From positions 372,001-436,000 of the forward strand of contig NZ_CP024201.1 in the NCBI RefSeq assembly GCF_002749615.1: a stretch of 64,000 nt of DNA, given 5' to 3'. The notes under the pieces are model-generated. The model worked only from the letters and a program-made list of their open reading frames with translations. It was not told the DNA's origin and ran no database searches. The position numbers were made by a program, and so were the translations under genes. This DNA comes from Caulobacter mirabilis (GTDB taxonomy: Bacteria; Pseudomonadota; Alphaproteobacteria; Caulobacterales; Caulobacteraceae). Below are positions 43,455-52,362 of the stretch, one piece after another (the stretch's first letter is position 1; the number at the start of each line of letters is the position of its first letter).

Positions 43455-45104
43455 CTACGCCTGCACTCCCAGCGCTTCCAGCGCCTGGGCCCGGACCGCC
43501 TTGTAGTCGACCTTGCCGTTGGCGGCGCGGACGACGGCGGCGACGACCAGGGCGCGGGGCGTCTTGTAGTCGGCCAGGCGGCCCTTCACGTGGGCGGTCA
43601 GCTCCTCCAGCGTCGGAGCGTCCGCGGCGCCGACGTCGACCACCGCGCAGACCCGCTCGCCGAAGCGGGGGTCGGGCACCCCGACCACCACCGCGTCGCG
43701 GACCACGGGATGGGTCTTCAGCGCTTCCTCGACCTCTTCCGGGAAGACCTTCTCGCCGCCGGTGTTGACCACCTGCGAGCCGCGGCCGAGCAGCTTGATG
43801 ACCCCGTCGGCCTCGACCTCGGCGAAGTCGCCGGGCACCGACCAGCGCCGGTCTTCGAAAATGCGGAAGGTCTTGGCGCTCTTCTCGGGGTCCTTGTAGT
43901 AGCCGACCGGGATGAAGCCGCCGACGGCGACCAGGCCGCGTTCGCCGCTTCCGGGCTGCGCCCGGCGACCGTCCTCGGTGAAGACCGCGGCGTTGGGCCC
44001 GACCAGGAACTGAGCCGTGTTCGCCTCGGCGCCGGCCATGGAGGCCGAGGTCCCCAGTCCGACGGCCTCCGAGGAGCCCAGGCTGTCGAACAGCATCGCG
44101 CCCGGCGGCAGCAGGGCCAGCAGGGCCTGCTTGTTCTCGTGGCTCCAGACCGTTCCGGACGAGCCGATCCGGGTCAGCGACGCCAGGTTCCAGCGGCCCG
44201 GATTCCGCTCCAGCGCCTCGAGCATCGGCTGGGCGAAGGCCTGGCCGACGATGGCGATGCTGGTCGCGCCCAGGCGCTCGACCTCGCCCCACAGCTCGAT
44301 CGGGTCGAACTTGCGCGACGGCAGGCTGACGATGCAGCCCCCGCCGCTCATCACCGCGAAGCTGCTGAACTGGGCGGTGCCGTGCATCAGGGGGCAGGCG
44401 GCGATGGCCGAGCCCGGCGGCGGCAGGACGATGTCGCCGACCTTGCCGGTGCGCAGCCGCTCGCCGGCGTCGGCCGGAGTCTCGAACGGCGGGATCATGG
44501 CCAGGACATTGCCGCCCGCGCCCAGCACCTGGAAGAGGTCGTCCTGGCGCCACATCACGCCCTTGGGCATGCCGGTGGTGCCGCCGGTGTAGAGCAGCAT
44601 CAGGTCGTCGCCCGAGCGGCCCCAGGGGGCGACGGCCCGATCCGCGCCCGCCGCGACGACGTCCTCGTAGGCGACGGCCCAATCTGGAATGTCCGCGCCC
44701 AGGTCGGCGACCGCGATCCAGGTCTTCACCTTGTCCAGCCGCCCGCGGATCGCCTCCAGCTTGGGCGCGAAGCCGGCGTGGAAGACGATGGCCTCGGCGT
44801 CGGCGTTGTCGAACAGGTAGAAGAGTTCTTCCGGTTCGTAGCGGTAGTTGGTGTTGACCGGCGACAGCCCCGCCTTGAAGGCGGCGAAGTAGCTCTCGAG
44901 GTACTCCGGCGCATTGTAGAGATAGGCGGCGACCTTGGCCCCCTGGCCCAGGCCCGCCGCCAGCAGATGCGCCGCCAGAGCGTTGGCGCGCCGGTCGAAG
45001 TCCCGCCAGGCGATGGTCCGATCGCCCTGGATCTGGGCCGGTCGGTCCGGCGCGGCCTTGGCGACTTCCTCCCAGACGTCGGCGAAATTCCAGCCGGTGG
45101 TCAT
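43455..45104 (-). CDS. Acyl-CoA synthetase (FadD-like, ANL superfamily)
   Basis: A 549-aa adenylate-forming enzyme activating a fatty or related carboxylic acid to its CoA thioester. AMP-binding motif LLYTGGTTGMPKGVMW, the aromatic/Gly loop LFDSLGSSEAVGLG, the hinge-region motif near FRIFEDRRWSVPGDFAEVEA with the conserved Asp, and the C-terminal catalytic Lys in ANGKVDYKAV. ATG at 45104 follows AGGGAGA. It is a single gene; chain length or class of substrate cannot be read from sequence. Confidence 0.9.
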   Translation of the reverse strand: MTTGWNFADVWEEVAKAAPDRPAQIQGDRTIAWRDFDRRANALAAHLLAAGLGQGAKVAAYLYNAPEYLESYFAAFKAGLSPVNTNYRYEPEELFYLFDNADAEAIVFHAGFAPKLEAIRGRLDKVKTWIAVADLGADIPDWAVAYEDVVAAGADRAVAPWGRSGDDLMLLYTGGTTGMPKGVMWRQDDLFQVLGAGGNVLAMIPPFETPADAGERLRTGKVGDIVLPPPGSAIAACPLMHGTAQFSSFAVMSGGGCIVSLPSRKFDPIELWGEVERLGATSIAIVGQAFAQPMLEALERNPGRWNLASLTRIGSSGTVWSHENKQALLALLPPGAMLFDSLGSSEAVGLGTSASMAGAEANTAQFLVGPNAAVFTEDGRRAQPGSGERGLVAVGGFIPVGYYKDPEKSAKTFRIFEDRRWSVPGDFAEVEADGVIKLLGRGSQVVNTGGEKVFPEEVEEALKTHPVVRDAVVVGVPDPRFGERVCAVVDVGAADAPTLEELTAHVKGRLADYKTPRALVVAAVVRAANGKVDYKAVRAQALEALGVQA

Positions 45105-45205
45105 ACGCGTCTCCCTTGCCCTGCGGCCTCTGGCGGGCCGTCAGGGCAAGTTAGCGGTGTTCAGGTAGAGGGAGTCAACGCGTGCCCTGGCGTCGTTCCG
45201 CTACG

Positions 45206-45706
45206 TCAATGAGCGCTGTGGTCCATCCCGGCGCCTTTGGGGGCGCCGCCCTGGACGGTCAGCTCGACGGGGACTCGCCCGGCGTGCTCCAGCACGAAGG
45301 TGGCCGGGATCTTGTCGCCCGGCTTGAGCGCCTGCTTCAGCCCGATGAACATCAGGTGCTTGCCGCCCGGCTTGAATTCGACCGTCTCGCCGGCGCGCAG
45401 CGGCACGCCCCGTTCCAGGTGCTGCATCTTCATCATGCCGCCCTCGACCGAGGACTCGTGGATCTCGACGTGGTCGGCGATGGGGGACTCCACCGAGAAC
45501 AGGATGTCGGGGCCGGTGTTGCCGTTGGTCAGGCTGAAGAAGCCGGCGCCGTTGCCGCCCTGGGCGGCGGGGCGGCTGTAAGGCCCGGCGACCTTGACGC
45601 CCGCCACGTCGTACGTGGGCGGGACCGGCGCCTTGGCCGGCGAACAGGCGGCGAGCGCCAGGGCGAGAATAGGGGCGAGGAGGGGGGCGGCGTAGAGGGC
45701 TTTCAC
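45206..45706 (-). CDS. Copper chaperone PCu(A)C lipoprotein
   Basis: Periplasmic copper-binding protein of 166 aa. The signal ends in a lipobox (LALAAC). The Cu(I) ligands fit the family pattern H-Xn-M-Xn-H-X-M: HVEIHESSVEGGMMKMQHLE and GKHLMFIGL. The C-terminus ends in a His tail (MDHSAH), an extra possible ligand. It usually delivers copper to cytochrome oxidase. It follows the PepSY membrane protein by 10 nt and belongs to the same operon as the receptor and DUF2946 gene. Confidence 0.92.
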   Translation of the reverse strand: MKALYAAPLLAPILALALAACSPAKAPVPPTYDVAGVKVAGPYSRPAAQGGNGAGFFSLTNGNTGPDILFSVESPIADHVEIHESSVEGGMMKMQHLERGVPLRAGETVEFKPGGKHLMFIGLKQALKPGDKIPATFVLEHAGRVPVELTVQGGAPKGAGMDHSAH

Positions 45707-45716
45707 GAAGGAACTC

Positions 45717-47057
45717 CTACAGGGCGTACTTGTGCTTGAGAAACGCGGGGACCAGGCGGTCGATCAGCAGGACGGCCACGATGGACAGTCCCAGCAGGGG
45801 AAACAGGGCGCCGATCGCCAGGGCGAAGACGGCGAACGCCGACAGGGCCTTGGCGGACGGCGGCGGCGGCGCGGCCAGCCGGCCGCGGGGGCGTCGCTTC
45901 CACCACATCACCGCGGACGAGACGGCCAGGCCGATGATCGCCAGGCAACCCGCCAGCATCAGCAGCTGGTTGGCCCGTCCGAACTGGCCGCCGGTATGGA
46001 TGGCGATCCCCATCTCGACGGCTTTCGATCCAGCGCCATAGTCGCGATAGCCGACGTCCGCCAGCACCTTGCCGTTGTACTGGTCCAGGTGGACGACGCG
46101 CTGGCCCGTCGCCTCCTTCGGATAGAGCTGCAGCGTATAGACTCCGCCGGCGGAGACGGGCAGGCGGATGACATAGCCGGGCGCCATGCCCAGCCGCGCG
46201 GCGACGGCCTCGACCGCCGCCACGGGCAGAGGCCTTGGCCCCGACGGCGTCACCGTCGGCGCGGCCGTGGCGTCCATGGTCCAGGACCCGGGGATCACGG
46301 CGGCGAGCGCGGCGTCCGAGGCCAGGCCGGCCGCCTGGGCGCCGGCCGGCTTGCCCAGGCCCGCGTCGTTGACGATCTGGCGGAAGCGATCGCCCCAGAA
46401 GGCCGACCAGGGCATGCCGGTCACCGCCAGGAACAGGACCATCGCCGCCGCGAAGAGTCCCATGACGGCGTGCAGGTCCCGCCACCAGATCCGTTGCGAC
46501 GGCGCGCCGCGGACGGTGACGACCCCGCCCGCCCGACCGCGCGGCCACCACAGGAAGACGCCCGAGGCGACCAGCAGGATCGCCCAGCCCGCCACGATCT
46601 CGATGATCAGGTTGGGGACCTTGCCGGCGATCGCCAGGCTGTGGATGCGGCTGATCAGCTTCATGGGGCGGGCGTCGTCCGCGACGACGTCCAGCACCTC
46701 GCCGCCGGCGGGGTCGAGGAAGACGCCCACCACCTCCCCGCCCGGCGTCCGCACCCCGACCTCGGCCGAACGGTCCGGCGCGGGCGGCGGCGTATAGCGC
46801 ACCGCCTGTCCCGGCGCGGCCAGCCTGGCGCGGGCGATCAGGGCGTCGGCGGGCAGGGCGGGGCCGTGCTCCGCCACGACCAGCCGCTGGCGCTCGACCA
46901 GCAGGCTCAGCTCGTCGCGGAACAGGTACAGCGCCCCGGTCGTGGCGAGCAGCACCAGGAACGGCAGGCAGACCAGCCCGGCATAGAAGTGCCACCGCCA
47001 GACGATGCGATAGAGGGGGCCCGTCGGCGGCGCGGTCCCGATGTCGCTCGCGGCCAT
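45717..47057 (-). CDS. PepSY-associated transmembrane protein, probable reductase for imported metal
   Basis: Inner-membrane protein of 446 aa of the PepSY_TM family. Four helices are visible near residues 20-45, 150-175, 195-220 and 350-380, with two large periplasmic PepSY-like segments and paired His residues within helices (WHFYAG, RIHSLA, DLHAVMG, IHTGG) that may bind haem. Family members are thought to reduce iron or copper taken up by a TonB receptor. ATG 47057 is 2 nt after the receptor stop, so the two are coupled. An open frame extends to 48839 but antisense-frames through the receptor and is rejected. Confidence 0.88.
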   Translation of the reverse strand: MAASDIGTAPPTGPLYRIVWRWHFYAGLVCLPFLVLLATTGALYLFRDELSLLVERQRLVVAEHGPALPADALIARARLAAPGQAVRYTPPPAPDRSAEVGVRTPGGEVVGVFLDPAGGEVLDVVADDARPMKLISRIHSLAIAGKVPNLIIEIVAGWAILLVASGVFLWWPRGRAGGVVTVRGAPSQRIWWRDLHAVMGLFAAAMVLFLAVTGMPWSAFWGDRFRQIVNDAGLGKPAGAQAAGLASDAALAAVIPGSWTMDATAAPTVTPSGPRPLPVAAVEAVAARLGMAPGYVIRLPVSAGGVYTLQLYPKEATGQRVVHLDQYNGKVLADVGYRDYGAGSKAVEMGIAIHTGGQFGRANQLLMLAGCLAIIGLAVSSAVMWWKRRPRGRLAAPPPPSAKALSAFAVFALAIGALFPLLGLSIVAVLLIDRLVPAFLKHKYAL

Positions 47058-47059
47058 GG

Positions 47060-49132
47060 CTAGAAGGCCACCGTCAGGCCGGCGTAGACCGACCGGCCGT
47101 CGCCGGGCCAGTAGGCCGCCGTGCCGGCCGGCGTCGTGGTGATCGCGGCCTGGACGTTGGAGACATAGGTCTCGTCGGTCAGGTTCCGGGCGTCGACATA
47201 GACCGCGACCGCCGGCGTGACCTTCCAGCCCGCGTTCAGGTTCAGGATCGCGTAGGACGGCGCACGGGTTTTGTTGACGTAGTCGACCCAGATGTCGCTC
47301 GCCGACCATTCCACCGACGGGGCCACGAACCAGCCGCGCGGATCGTCGTAGCGCAGCTCGGCCCGATAGAAGTGCTCCGGCACGATCGGCAGGCGGTTGT
47401 CGCCGTACTTCACATCGCCGTCGAAGCGGAAGTCGGACCAGGTCCAGCTTTGCCGCAGCCGCCAGGCCTTGGCGAACCGCCAGTCCAGCGCCGCCTCCAG
47501 GCCCTGATGGATGGTCTTGTCGGCGTTGAAGGTCGAGGCCGGGATGCCAACGCTGTTGTCGACGACATACTGCAGCATCTCGCCGTCGAGCCAGGCGCGA
47601 TACAGGGTGACGTCCCAGGTGAAGTCGCCGCGCCGGCCGCGCGTCCCGACCTCGGCGGTCCAGGCTTCCTGGGCCTCGACCGGCGCGAAGCCGGTGCCGG
47701 TCGGGCTCATGGCGCCGAAGTTCGGCGGTTCGACCGACTTGGTCACATTGGCGAAGACCTGGACGCCGTCCTGCGACTCCCAGAGCAGGCCGAAGCGCGG
47801 GGCGATCCAGTCGTAGTCCTTGGAGGCCTTGAGGTTGAACGTGCCGGCGACGCCGGGCAGCGCGAAGCTCTCGTAGTCGCGGCGCGCCGTGCCCCAGGTC
47901 GCGCCGGCGACGACGGCCAGATTGTCGGCCACGAAGAGTCGCCCCTCGCCGAAGACGTCGGTCGCCCCGGCGTTCTGGAGCGTGCGGGACCGCTCCGGCC
48001 CGCGGGCCGAACCCAGATTGACGTAGAAGTTGGAGTCCATGTCGCCGGTGCGGAGCCAGACCCCGCCGTAGGCGTCCGCCCGCATCCCCGCGATCTCGCC
48101 GGCCCAGGTCAGCCGTCCGAAGGCGCCCCAGTTGCGGCTCTGCTGGTCGATGACCTGGAAGATCGGATGATCGAGGTCCTTCCATAGGCCATAGAGCGCG
48201 CCCTCGAACACCGTGCTGTCGCTCAGCCGCCAGGTCGTGCGCAGCGAGCCGCGCAGCGTCCGTTGGTTGCGCTGGTAGTCGAGGCTGTAGTTGCCCGGCG
48301 GCGTCATGCGCGGATCGGCCTCGAACTGGTTCATCGTCAGGGCGCCCGCGATCTCCTGGTTGATGTTCGCGCCGTTCAGGATGAACCGGACCTCGCGGTC
48401 CTCGCCGAAGGTTCGGCCGAGGTTCAGGGTGGCGAACTGGATGTTCTGCTGGCTCTGCGAGCGCCAGCCCTGGCCGGTCTGGTTGGTGGCCGCGGCGTAG
48501 GCGTCCCAGTCGCCCCATTGTCGGGCGAGGGCGACATGCTCGCGCAGCAGGCCGAAGCTGCCGCCGTCGATGCGGATCTGGTTGTCGAACCCGGCGTCGC
48601 GGCCGGTCGGCGTGACCATGTTGATCGCCCCGCCCAGCAGGGCGCCGCCGAAGCGCAGGGCGTTGCCGCCGCGCCAGACCTCGACGAAGCGGGTGGTCAG
48701 CGGGTCGGCGACCTGGCTGTCGCCGTAGCCGTCGGCCTCGTTCAGCGGCAGGCCGTCCTGGGCGATCAGCAGGCCGCGGTTGTGGTTGGCGTTGCCGATG
48801 CCGGAGCCGCGGATCGAGATGCGGATGTCGCCGCCCCACTTGCGCTGAGCGTAGACGCCGGGGGCGTCGCGCAGCATGTCGTCGAGCGCCAGGGCCTGGC
48901 GGCTGGCGAAGGATTCCTGCGACACGACCGAGACGGCGCCCGGGGTCTGCGACAGGCGTCGGCGGGCGTCGGCGACGACGGCCGGGTCTTCCGGATCGGG
49001 CCGGGCGGTGACGATCACCGAGTCGACGGTGGCGGGCGTGTCGGCCTCGGCGGCGAGGACGGGCAGGGCGAAGGCGCCGGCGACGACGCCGGGCAGCAGG
49101 GCGCGCAGGCTGGCGCGCTGGATGGATGGCAT
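47060..49132 (-). CDS. TonB-dependent receptor, copper cluster
   Basis: Outer-membrane receptor of 690 aa. Signal peptide MPSIQRASLRALLPGVVAGA, TonB box VDSVIVTARP, plug with DIRISIRGSGIGNANHNRGL and VEVWRGGNALRFGGALLGGA, barrel ending YAGLTVAF. The plug resembles the FecA/OprC branch. It is the second gene of a DUF2946-receptor-PepSY-PCu(A)C run, and this partnership suggests copper or copper-chelate uptake. A siderophore role is the alternative, since PepSY proteins also accompany iron receptors. Confidence 0.9.
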   Translation of the reverse strand: MPSIQRASLRALLPGVVAGAFALPVLAAEADTPATVDSVIVTARPDPEDPAVVADARRRLSQTPGAVSVVSQESFASRQALALDDMLRDAPGVYAQRKWGGDIRISIRGSGIGNANHNRGLLIAQDGLPLNEADGYGDSQVADPLTTRFVEVWRGGNALRFGGALLGGAINMVTPTGRDAGFDNQIRIDGGSFGLLREHVALARQWGDWDAYAAATNQTGQGWRSQSQQNIQFATLNLGRTFGEDREVRFILNGANINQEIAGALTMNQFEADPRMTPPGNYSLDYQRNQRTLRGSLRTTWRLSDSTVFEGALYGLWKDLDHPIFQVIDQQSRNWGAFGRLTWAGEIAGMRADAYGGVWLRTGDMDSNFYVNLGSARGPERSRTLQNAGATDVFGEGRLFVADNLAVVAGATWGTARRDYESFALPGVAGTFNLKASKDYDWIAPRFGLLWESQDGVQVFANVTKSVEPPNFGAMSPTGTGFAPVEAQEAWTAEVGTRGRRGDFTWDVTLYRAWLDGEMLQYVVDNSVGIPASTFNADKTIHQGLEAALDWRFAKAWRLRQSWTWSDFRFDGDVKYGDNRLPIVPEHFYRAELRYDDPRGWFVAPSVEWSASDIWVDYVNKTRAPSYAILNLNAGWKVTPAVAVYVDARNLTDETYVSNVQAAITTTPAGTAAYWPGDGRSVYAGLTVAF

Positions 49133-49189
49133 GGGTTGGATCCCCCGAACGTGACGGAACGGGCGCGCGCAGGCGCGGCCCGGCGAAGG

Positions 49190-49594
49190 TCAGGCGTTCA
49201 GGGAGACGGGCGGTGCGGTGGAAGGCGGCCGGGGCGGCGCGCGGCTGCGGGCCTGGGGCCGCTCATGGCCGGCCGGAAGGGTTTCGATGGCCGCCGCGTA
49301 GCGCACGGGCAGGACCAGCGGCGTGGCCGGGCCGATGGCGGCCACGCTGACCATGACGCAGTCATGGCATTTGAAGCCGCCGAAGCCCTTGCCGTGGTCG
49401 GGAACGTTGTCGGACGCCACGGCGACCGCGCCGTCGGCCGTGCAGAGCATGATCACCGGGCCCTGGCCGGCGCGGGCCTCGGTCGCCATCGAGGCGGCCG
49501 GGATCAGCAGCTGCACCAGCATGGCGAGCGCCGCCAGCATCGCGGGCAGGGCGCCGCGACCGGTTCCGCGCCGAATTTGGCGGCTGATGCGCAT
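49190..49594 (-). CDS. DUF2946-like exported protein
   Basis: A 134-aa protein with an N-terminal hydrophobic segment after a basic leader, and the core GGFKCHDCVMVSVAAI containing a CxxC within His/Cys surroundings, typical of DUF2946 proteins found beside copper-related TonB receptors. A Pro/Arg-rich tail follows. The function is not known; a role in copper handling is inferred from neighbours. The start has no strong ribosome site. Confidence 0.75.
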   Translation of the reverse strand: MRISRQIRRGTGRGALPAMLAALAMLVQLLIPAASMATEARAGQGPVIMLCTADGAVAVASDNVPDHGKGFGGFKCHDCVMVSVAAIGPATPLVLPVRYAAAIETLPAGHERPQARSRAPPRPPSTAPPVSLNA

Positions 49595-49678
49595 GAACTG
49601 GCCGATTAGTCCCGATCGCGGGGTTCCGCAAGCGCCGCCCGCTCGTCAATACTGCGCGCCGAGTGATTTGGAGATTGC

Positions 49679-51475
49679 ATGACCGCAGAAGTCCAGCCGG
49701 CAGAATACAAGGATGTCGTTCTGTTCCTGGCGACGGCGGGGGTCGTCGTTCCGTTGTTTCGGCGCTGGAAGATTAGTCCGATCCTGGGCTTCCTGGGGGC
49801 GGGCGTGCTGCTCGGGCCGTTCGGCCTGGGCGCCCTGGCCGACACGGTCCCCTGGCTGAAGGCGGTCACCATCGACAATCCGGACGACATCGCCCAGCTG
49901 GCGGAGTTCGGGGTTGTCTTCCTGCTGTTCATGATCGGTCTGGAGCTCAGCTGGGAGCGGCTGCGGCTGATGCGGCGGCTGGTCTTCGGCATGGGCGCGC
50001 TGCAGGTGGCGCTCAGCACCACCGCCATCGCCGCCGTGGCGATGCTGTTCGGCCAATCCCTGCCCGCGGCGGCGGCGATCGGCGCGGCCCTGTCGCTGTC
50101 CTCGACGGCGATCGTCATGCCGCTGCTGGCGGAGAGCAAGCGCCAGCACAGCCAGGCCGGGCGGGCGACCTTCTCGGTGCTGCTGTTCCAGGATCTGGCC
50201 GTGGCGCCGATCCTGATCACCTTGGCGGTCATGGCCCGCGGGGGCGAGGACGCCTTCTCGCCCCGCCTGCTGCTGACCTTCGCTCCGGCGGCCTTGGGCC
50301 TGCTGGTGCTGGTGGTGCTGGGCCGGGTCGCCCTGCGGCCGATGATGCGCTCGGTGGCCAAGGCCAAGAGCGAGGAGCTGTTCATGGCCGCCTCGCTGCT
50401 GGTCGTGATCGGGGCCGGTCTGATCGCGGCCCTGACCGGCCTGTCGATGGCCCTGGGCGCCTTCATCGCCGGCCTGCTGCTGGCCGAGACCGAGTACCGG
50501 CACGAGGTCGAGGTCACCATCGAACCGTTCAAGGGCCTGCTGCTGGGGCTGTTCTTCGTCTCAATCGGCATCGGCCTGGACCTGTCGCTGCTGGCGGCCA
50601 AGCCGCTCACCGTCCTGGGGATCGCGTTCGGCCTGCTGGCCCTGATCGGCTCCGTGGTCTTCGCCCTGGGCCTGCTCTTCGGGCTCAAGTGGCGGCAGGC
50701 GCTGGAGACCGGCCTGCTGCTGGCGGCAGGCGGCGAGTTCGCCTTCGTCATCCTGGACGCGGCGATGGGCAGCGGCGTCGTCCCGCGCGACGTCGGCCAG
50801 ACCATCCTGGTCGCCTCGACCCTGACCATGTTCAGCATCCCCTTCCTGGCCGCCATCGGCGCACGGCTGGGCGGGCGTCCGGCGGCCAATCCGCAGGCGA
50901 ACACGCCGGTCGAGCCGCCGCTCGAGGCCGCGCCGCCGAGCATCGACGCGCCGGCGGTGCTGGTCGTCGGCTACGGCCGGGTCGGCAAACTGGTCAGCGA
51001 CATGCTGAGTCGCCATGAGATCCACTGGGTCGCCGCCGAGCGCGACGCCCGCCTGGTCGAGAGCGGGCGGCGAGCCGGCAAGGCGGTGTTCTTCGGCGAC
51101 GCCTCTCGGGCCGAGTTCCTGCGCCGCTGCGGCCTGGACACGGCCAAGGCCCTGGTGGTGACCATGGACAGCCCCGACGGCGCCGAGGCGGTGGTGGCCA
51201 CGGCCCGGAGCCTGCGCCCCGACCTGACCATCGTCGCCCGCGCCCGCGACGCCCGCCACGCCAAGCGCCTCTATGAACTGGGCGCCAGCGACGCGGTGCC
51301 GGAGACCATCGAGGCTTCGCTGCAGCTCTCCGAAGCGGCCCTGGTCGAGATCGGCGTCCCGATGGGCCTGGTCATCGCCTCGATCCACGAACGCCGCGAC
51401 GAGTTCCGCAAGGAGCTGAACCGCCCCGACGCGCTGGGCGGCCGGCGCCGACTGCGGGACGCGGGGCGGAGCTAG
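49679..51475 (+). CDS. CPA2 cation:proton antiporter with TrkA-N domain (KefB/KefC-like)
   Basis: Inner-membrane antiporter of 598 aa. About 12-13 helices (LGFLGAGVLLGPFGLGAL, EFGVVFLLFMIGLELSW, LSLSSTAIVMPLL, LFQDLAVAPILI, GLFFVSIGIGLDLSLL) are followed by a soluble NAD-binding RCK domain from about residue 425: VLVVGYGRVGKLVSDML, then FFGDASRAEFLRRCGL. This architecture is KefB/KefC-like K+/H+ exchange controlled by nucleotide or glutathione adducts. No ancillary KefF/KefG gene is next to it. It is divergent from DUF2946. Confidence 0.92.
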   Translation: MTAEVQPAEYKDVVLFLATAGVVVPLFRRWKISPILGFLGAGVLLGPFGLGALADTVPWLKAVTIDNPDDIAQLAEFGVVFLLFMIGLELSWERLRLMRRLVFGMGALQVALSTTAIAAVAMLFGQSLPAAAAIGAALSLSSTAIVMPLLAESKRQHSQAGRATFSVLLFQDLAVAPILITLAVMARGGEDAFSPRLLLTFAPAALGLLVLVVLGRVALRPMMRSVAKAKSEELFMAASLLVVIGAGLIAALTGLSMALGAFIAGLLLAETEYRHEVEVTIEPFKGLLLGLFFVSIGIGLDLSLLAAKPLTVLGIAFGLLALIGSVVFALGLLFGLKWRQALETGLLLAAGGEFAFVILDAAMGSGVVPRDVGQTILVASTLTMFSIPFLAAIGARLGGRPAANPQANTPVEPPLEAAPPSIDAPAVLVVGYGRVGKLVSDMLSRHEIHWVAAERDARLVESGRRAGKAVFFGDASRAEFLRRCGLDTAKALVVTMDSPDGAEAVVATARSLRPDLTIVARARDARHAKRLYELGASDAVPETIEASLQLSEAALVEIGVPMGLVIASIHERRDEFRKELNRPDALGGRRRLRDAGRS

Positions 51476-51488
51476 CACGACGAGGATG

Positions 51489-51632
51489 CTCCCCTCTGGG
51501 GGAGCTGTCGGCGTAGCCGACTGAGGGGGTATTCGGTGGCCCCACCTGGTCGGCTGCGCCGCAGGTTCTTCACCCATCTCGGCACAACCCCCTCCGTCTC
51601 GCCTTCGGCGAGCCACCTCCCCCAGAGGGGAG
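51489..51632. repeat. Long inverted repeat (CTCCCCTCTGGGGGAG type)
   Basis: Outer arms CTCCCCTCTGGGGGAG (51489-51504) and CTCCCCCAGAGGGGAG (51617-51632) are complementary; inside them CGACTGAGGGGGT faces ACCCCCTCCGTCTCG, and each flank carries a smaller hairpin (CGGCGTAGCCG and CTCGCCTTCGGCGAG). A 144-bp element between the antiporter and tetR. Confidence 0.8.
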
Positions 51633-51692
51633 GATCCAGCCCTGCGTCCCTCGCTGAACGCCGCTCTCTTGACTCCCGCGCCCTGCCGATAA

Positions 51693-51712
51693 ATAACTGA
51701 CCGGTCAGTTAT
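51693..51712. promoter_or_regulatory. Perfect 20-bp palindrome, probable TetR-family operator
   Basis: ATAACTGACCGGTCAGTTAT is perfectly self-complementary and ends 11 bp before the tetR start, next to AAGGAGG. It matches the general form of AcrR/TetR-type operators; binding by the adjacent regulator (autoregulation of the whole operon) is inferred from position. Confidence 0.75.
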
Positions 51713-51723
51713 AAGGAGGCGGC

Positions 51724-52362
51724 ATGCCCCCCGGCCAACCGAAGTGGCGGCGGCGCAAGGAGGCCCGGCCGGCGGAGATCGTCGCCGCGGCGCTGGAGGT
51801 GTTCGCCGAAAAGGGCTTCGCGGCCGCCAAGCTGGACGACATCGCCGCCCGGGCCGGGGTCAGCAAGGGCGCGCTCTACCTCTATTTCGAGACCAAGCAC
51901 GACCTGTTCACCGCCGTGGTGCGCACCTCGGTCGCCCCGAACATCGAGGCGGTCGAGGAGGCCTCCCGCAATCTCGCCCTGCCGTTCGCGACCCTGGCCC
52001 GGATGCTGCTGACGATCGCGGCGGAGCGGGCGGCGACGACCCAGATCGGCGCGGTGGCCAAGATGGTCATCGCCGAGTCCGGCAACTTCCCCGACCTGGC
52101 CCGGGTCTGGCACGAGGAGGTCGTCGGCCGCGCCCTGGCCGCCGTCGTCGGGGTGATCGAGCGGGCCCAGGCGCGCGGCGAGGTCCGGCCCGGAGACCCG
52201 CGTCTCCACGCCTTCTCGATGATCGGCCCGCTGCTGCTAGGGGTGATCTGGCGCGAGGTGATGGCCCCCGCCGGCGCGCCCCCGGTCGACCTGCGCGCCC
52301 TGGCGGCGCAGCACATCGACACCGCCCTGACCGGCATGCTGGCCGAAGGAGGCCGTTCATGA
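51724..52362 (+). CDS. TetR/AcrR family repressor of the export operon
   Basis: A 212-aa dimeric DNA-binding protein. The N-terminal helix-turn-helix is KLDDIAARAGVSKGALYLYF followed by ETKHDLFTAVV. The C-terminal helical half is the ligand-binding domain. AAGGAGG lies just upstream of ATG, and a perfect 20-bp palindrome precedes it. Its stop overlaps the start of the membrane fusion gene (ATGA). It probably senses the exported compound. Confidence 0.92.
   Translation: MPPGQPKWRRRKEARPAEIVAAALEVFAEKGFAAAKLDDIAARAGVSKGALYLYFETKHDLFTAVVRTSVAPNIEAVEEASRNLALPFATLARMLLTIAAERAATTQIGAVAKMVIAESGNFPDLARVWHEEVVGRALAAVVGVIERAQARGEVRPGDPRLHAFSMIGPLLLGVIWREVMAPAGAPPVDLRALAAQHIDTALTGMLAEGGRS

Noticed and set aside
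47058-48839. N-terminal extension of the PepSY protein
   Set aside because: It overlaps the TonB receptor in another frame and lacks protein-like composition; ATG at 47057 gives a proper PepSY start.
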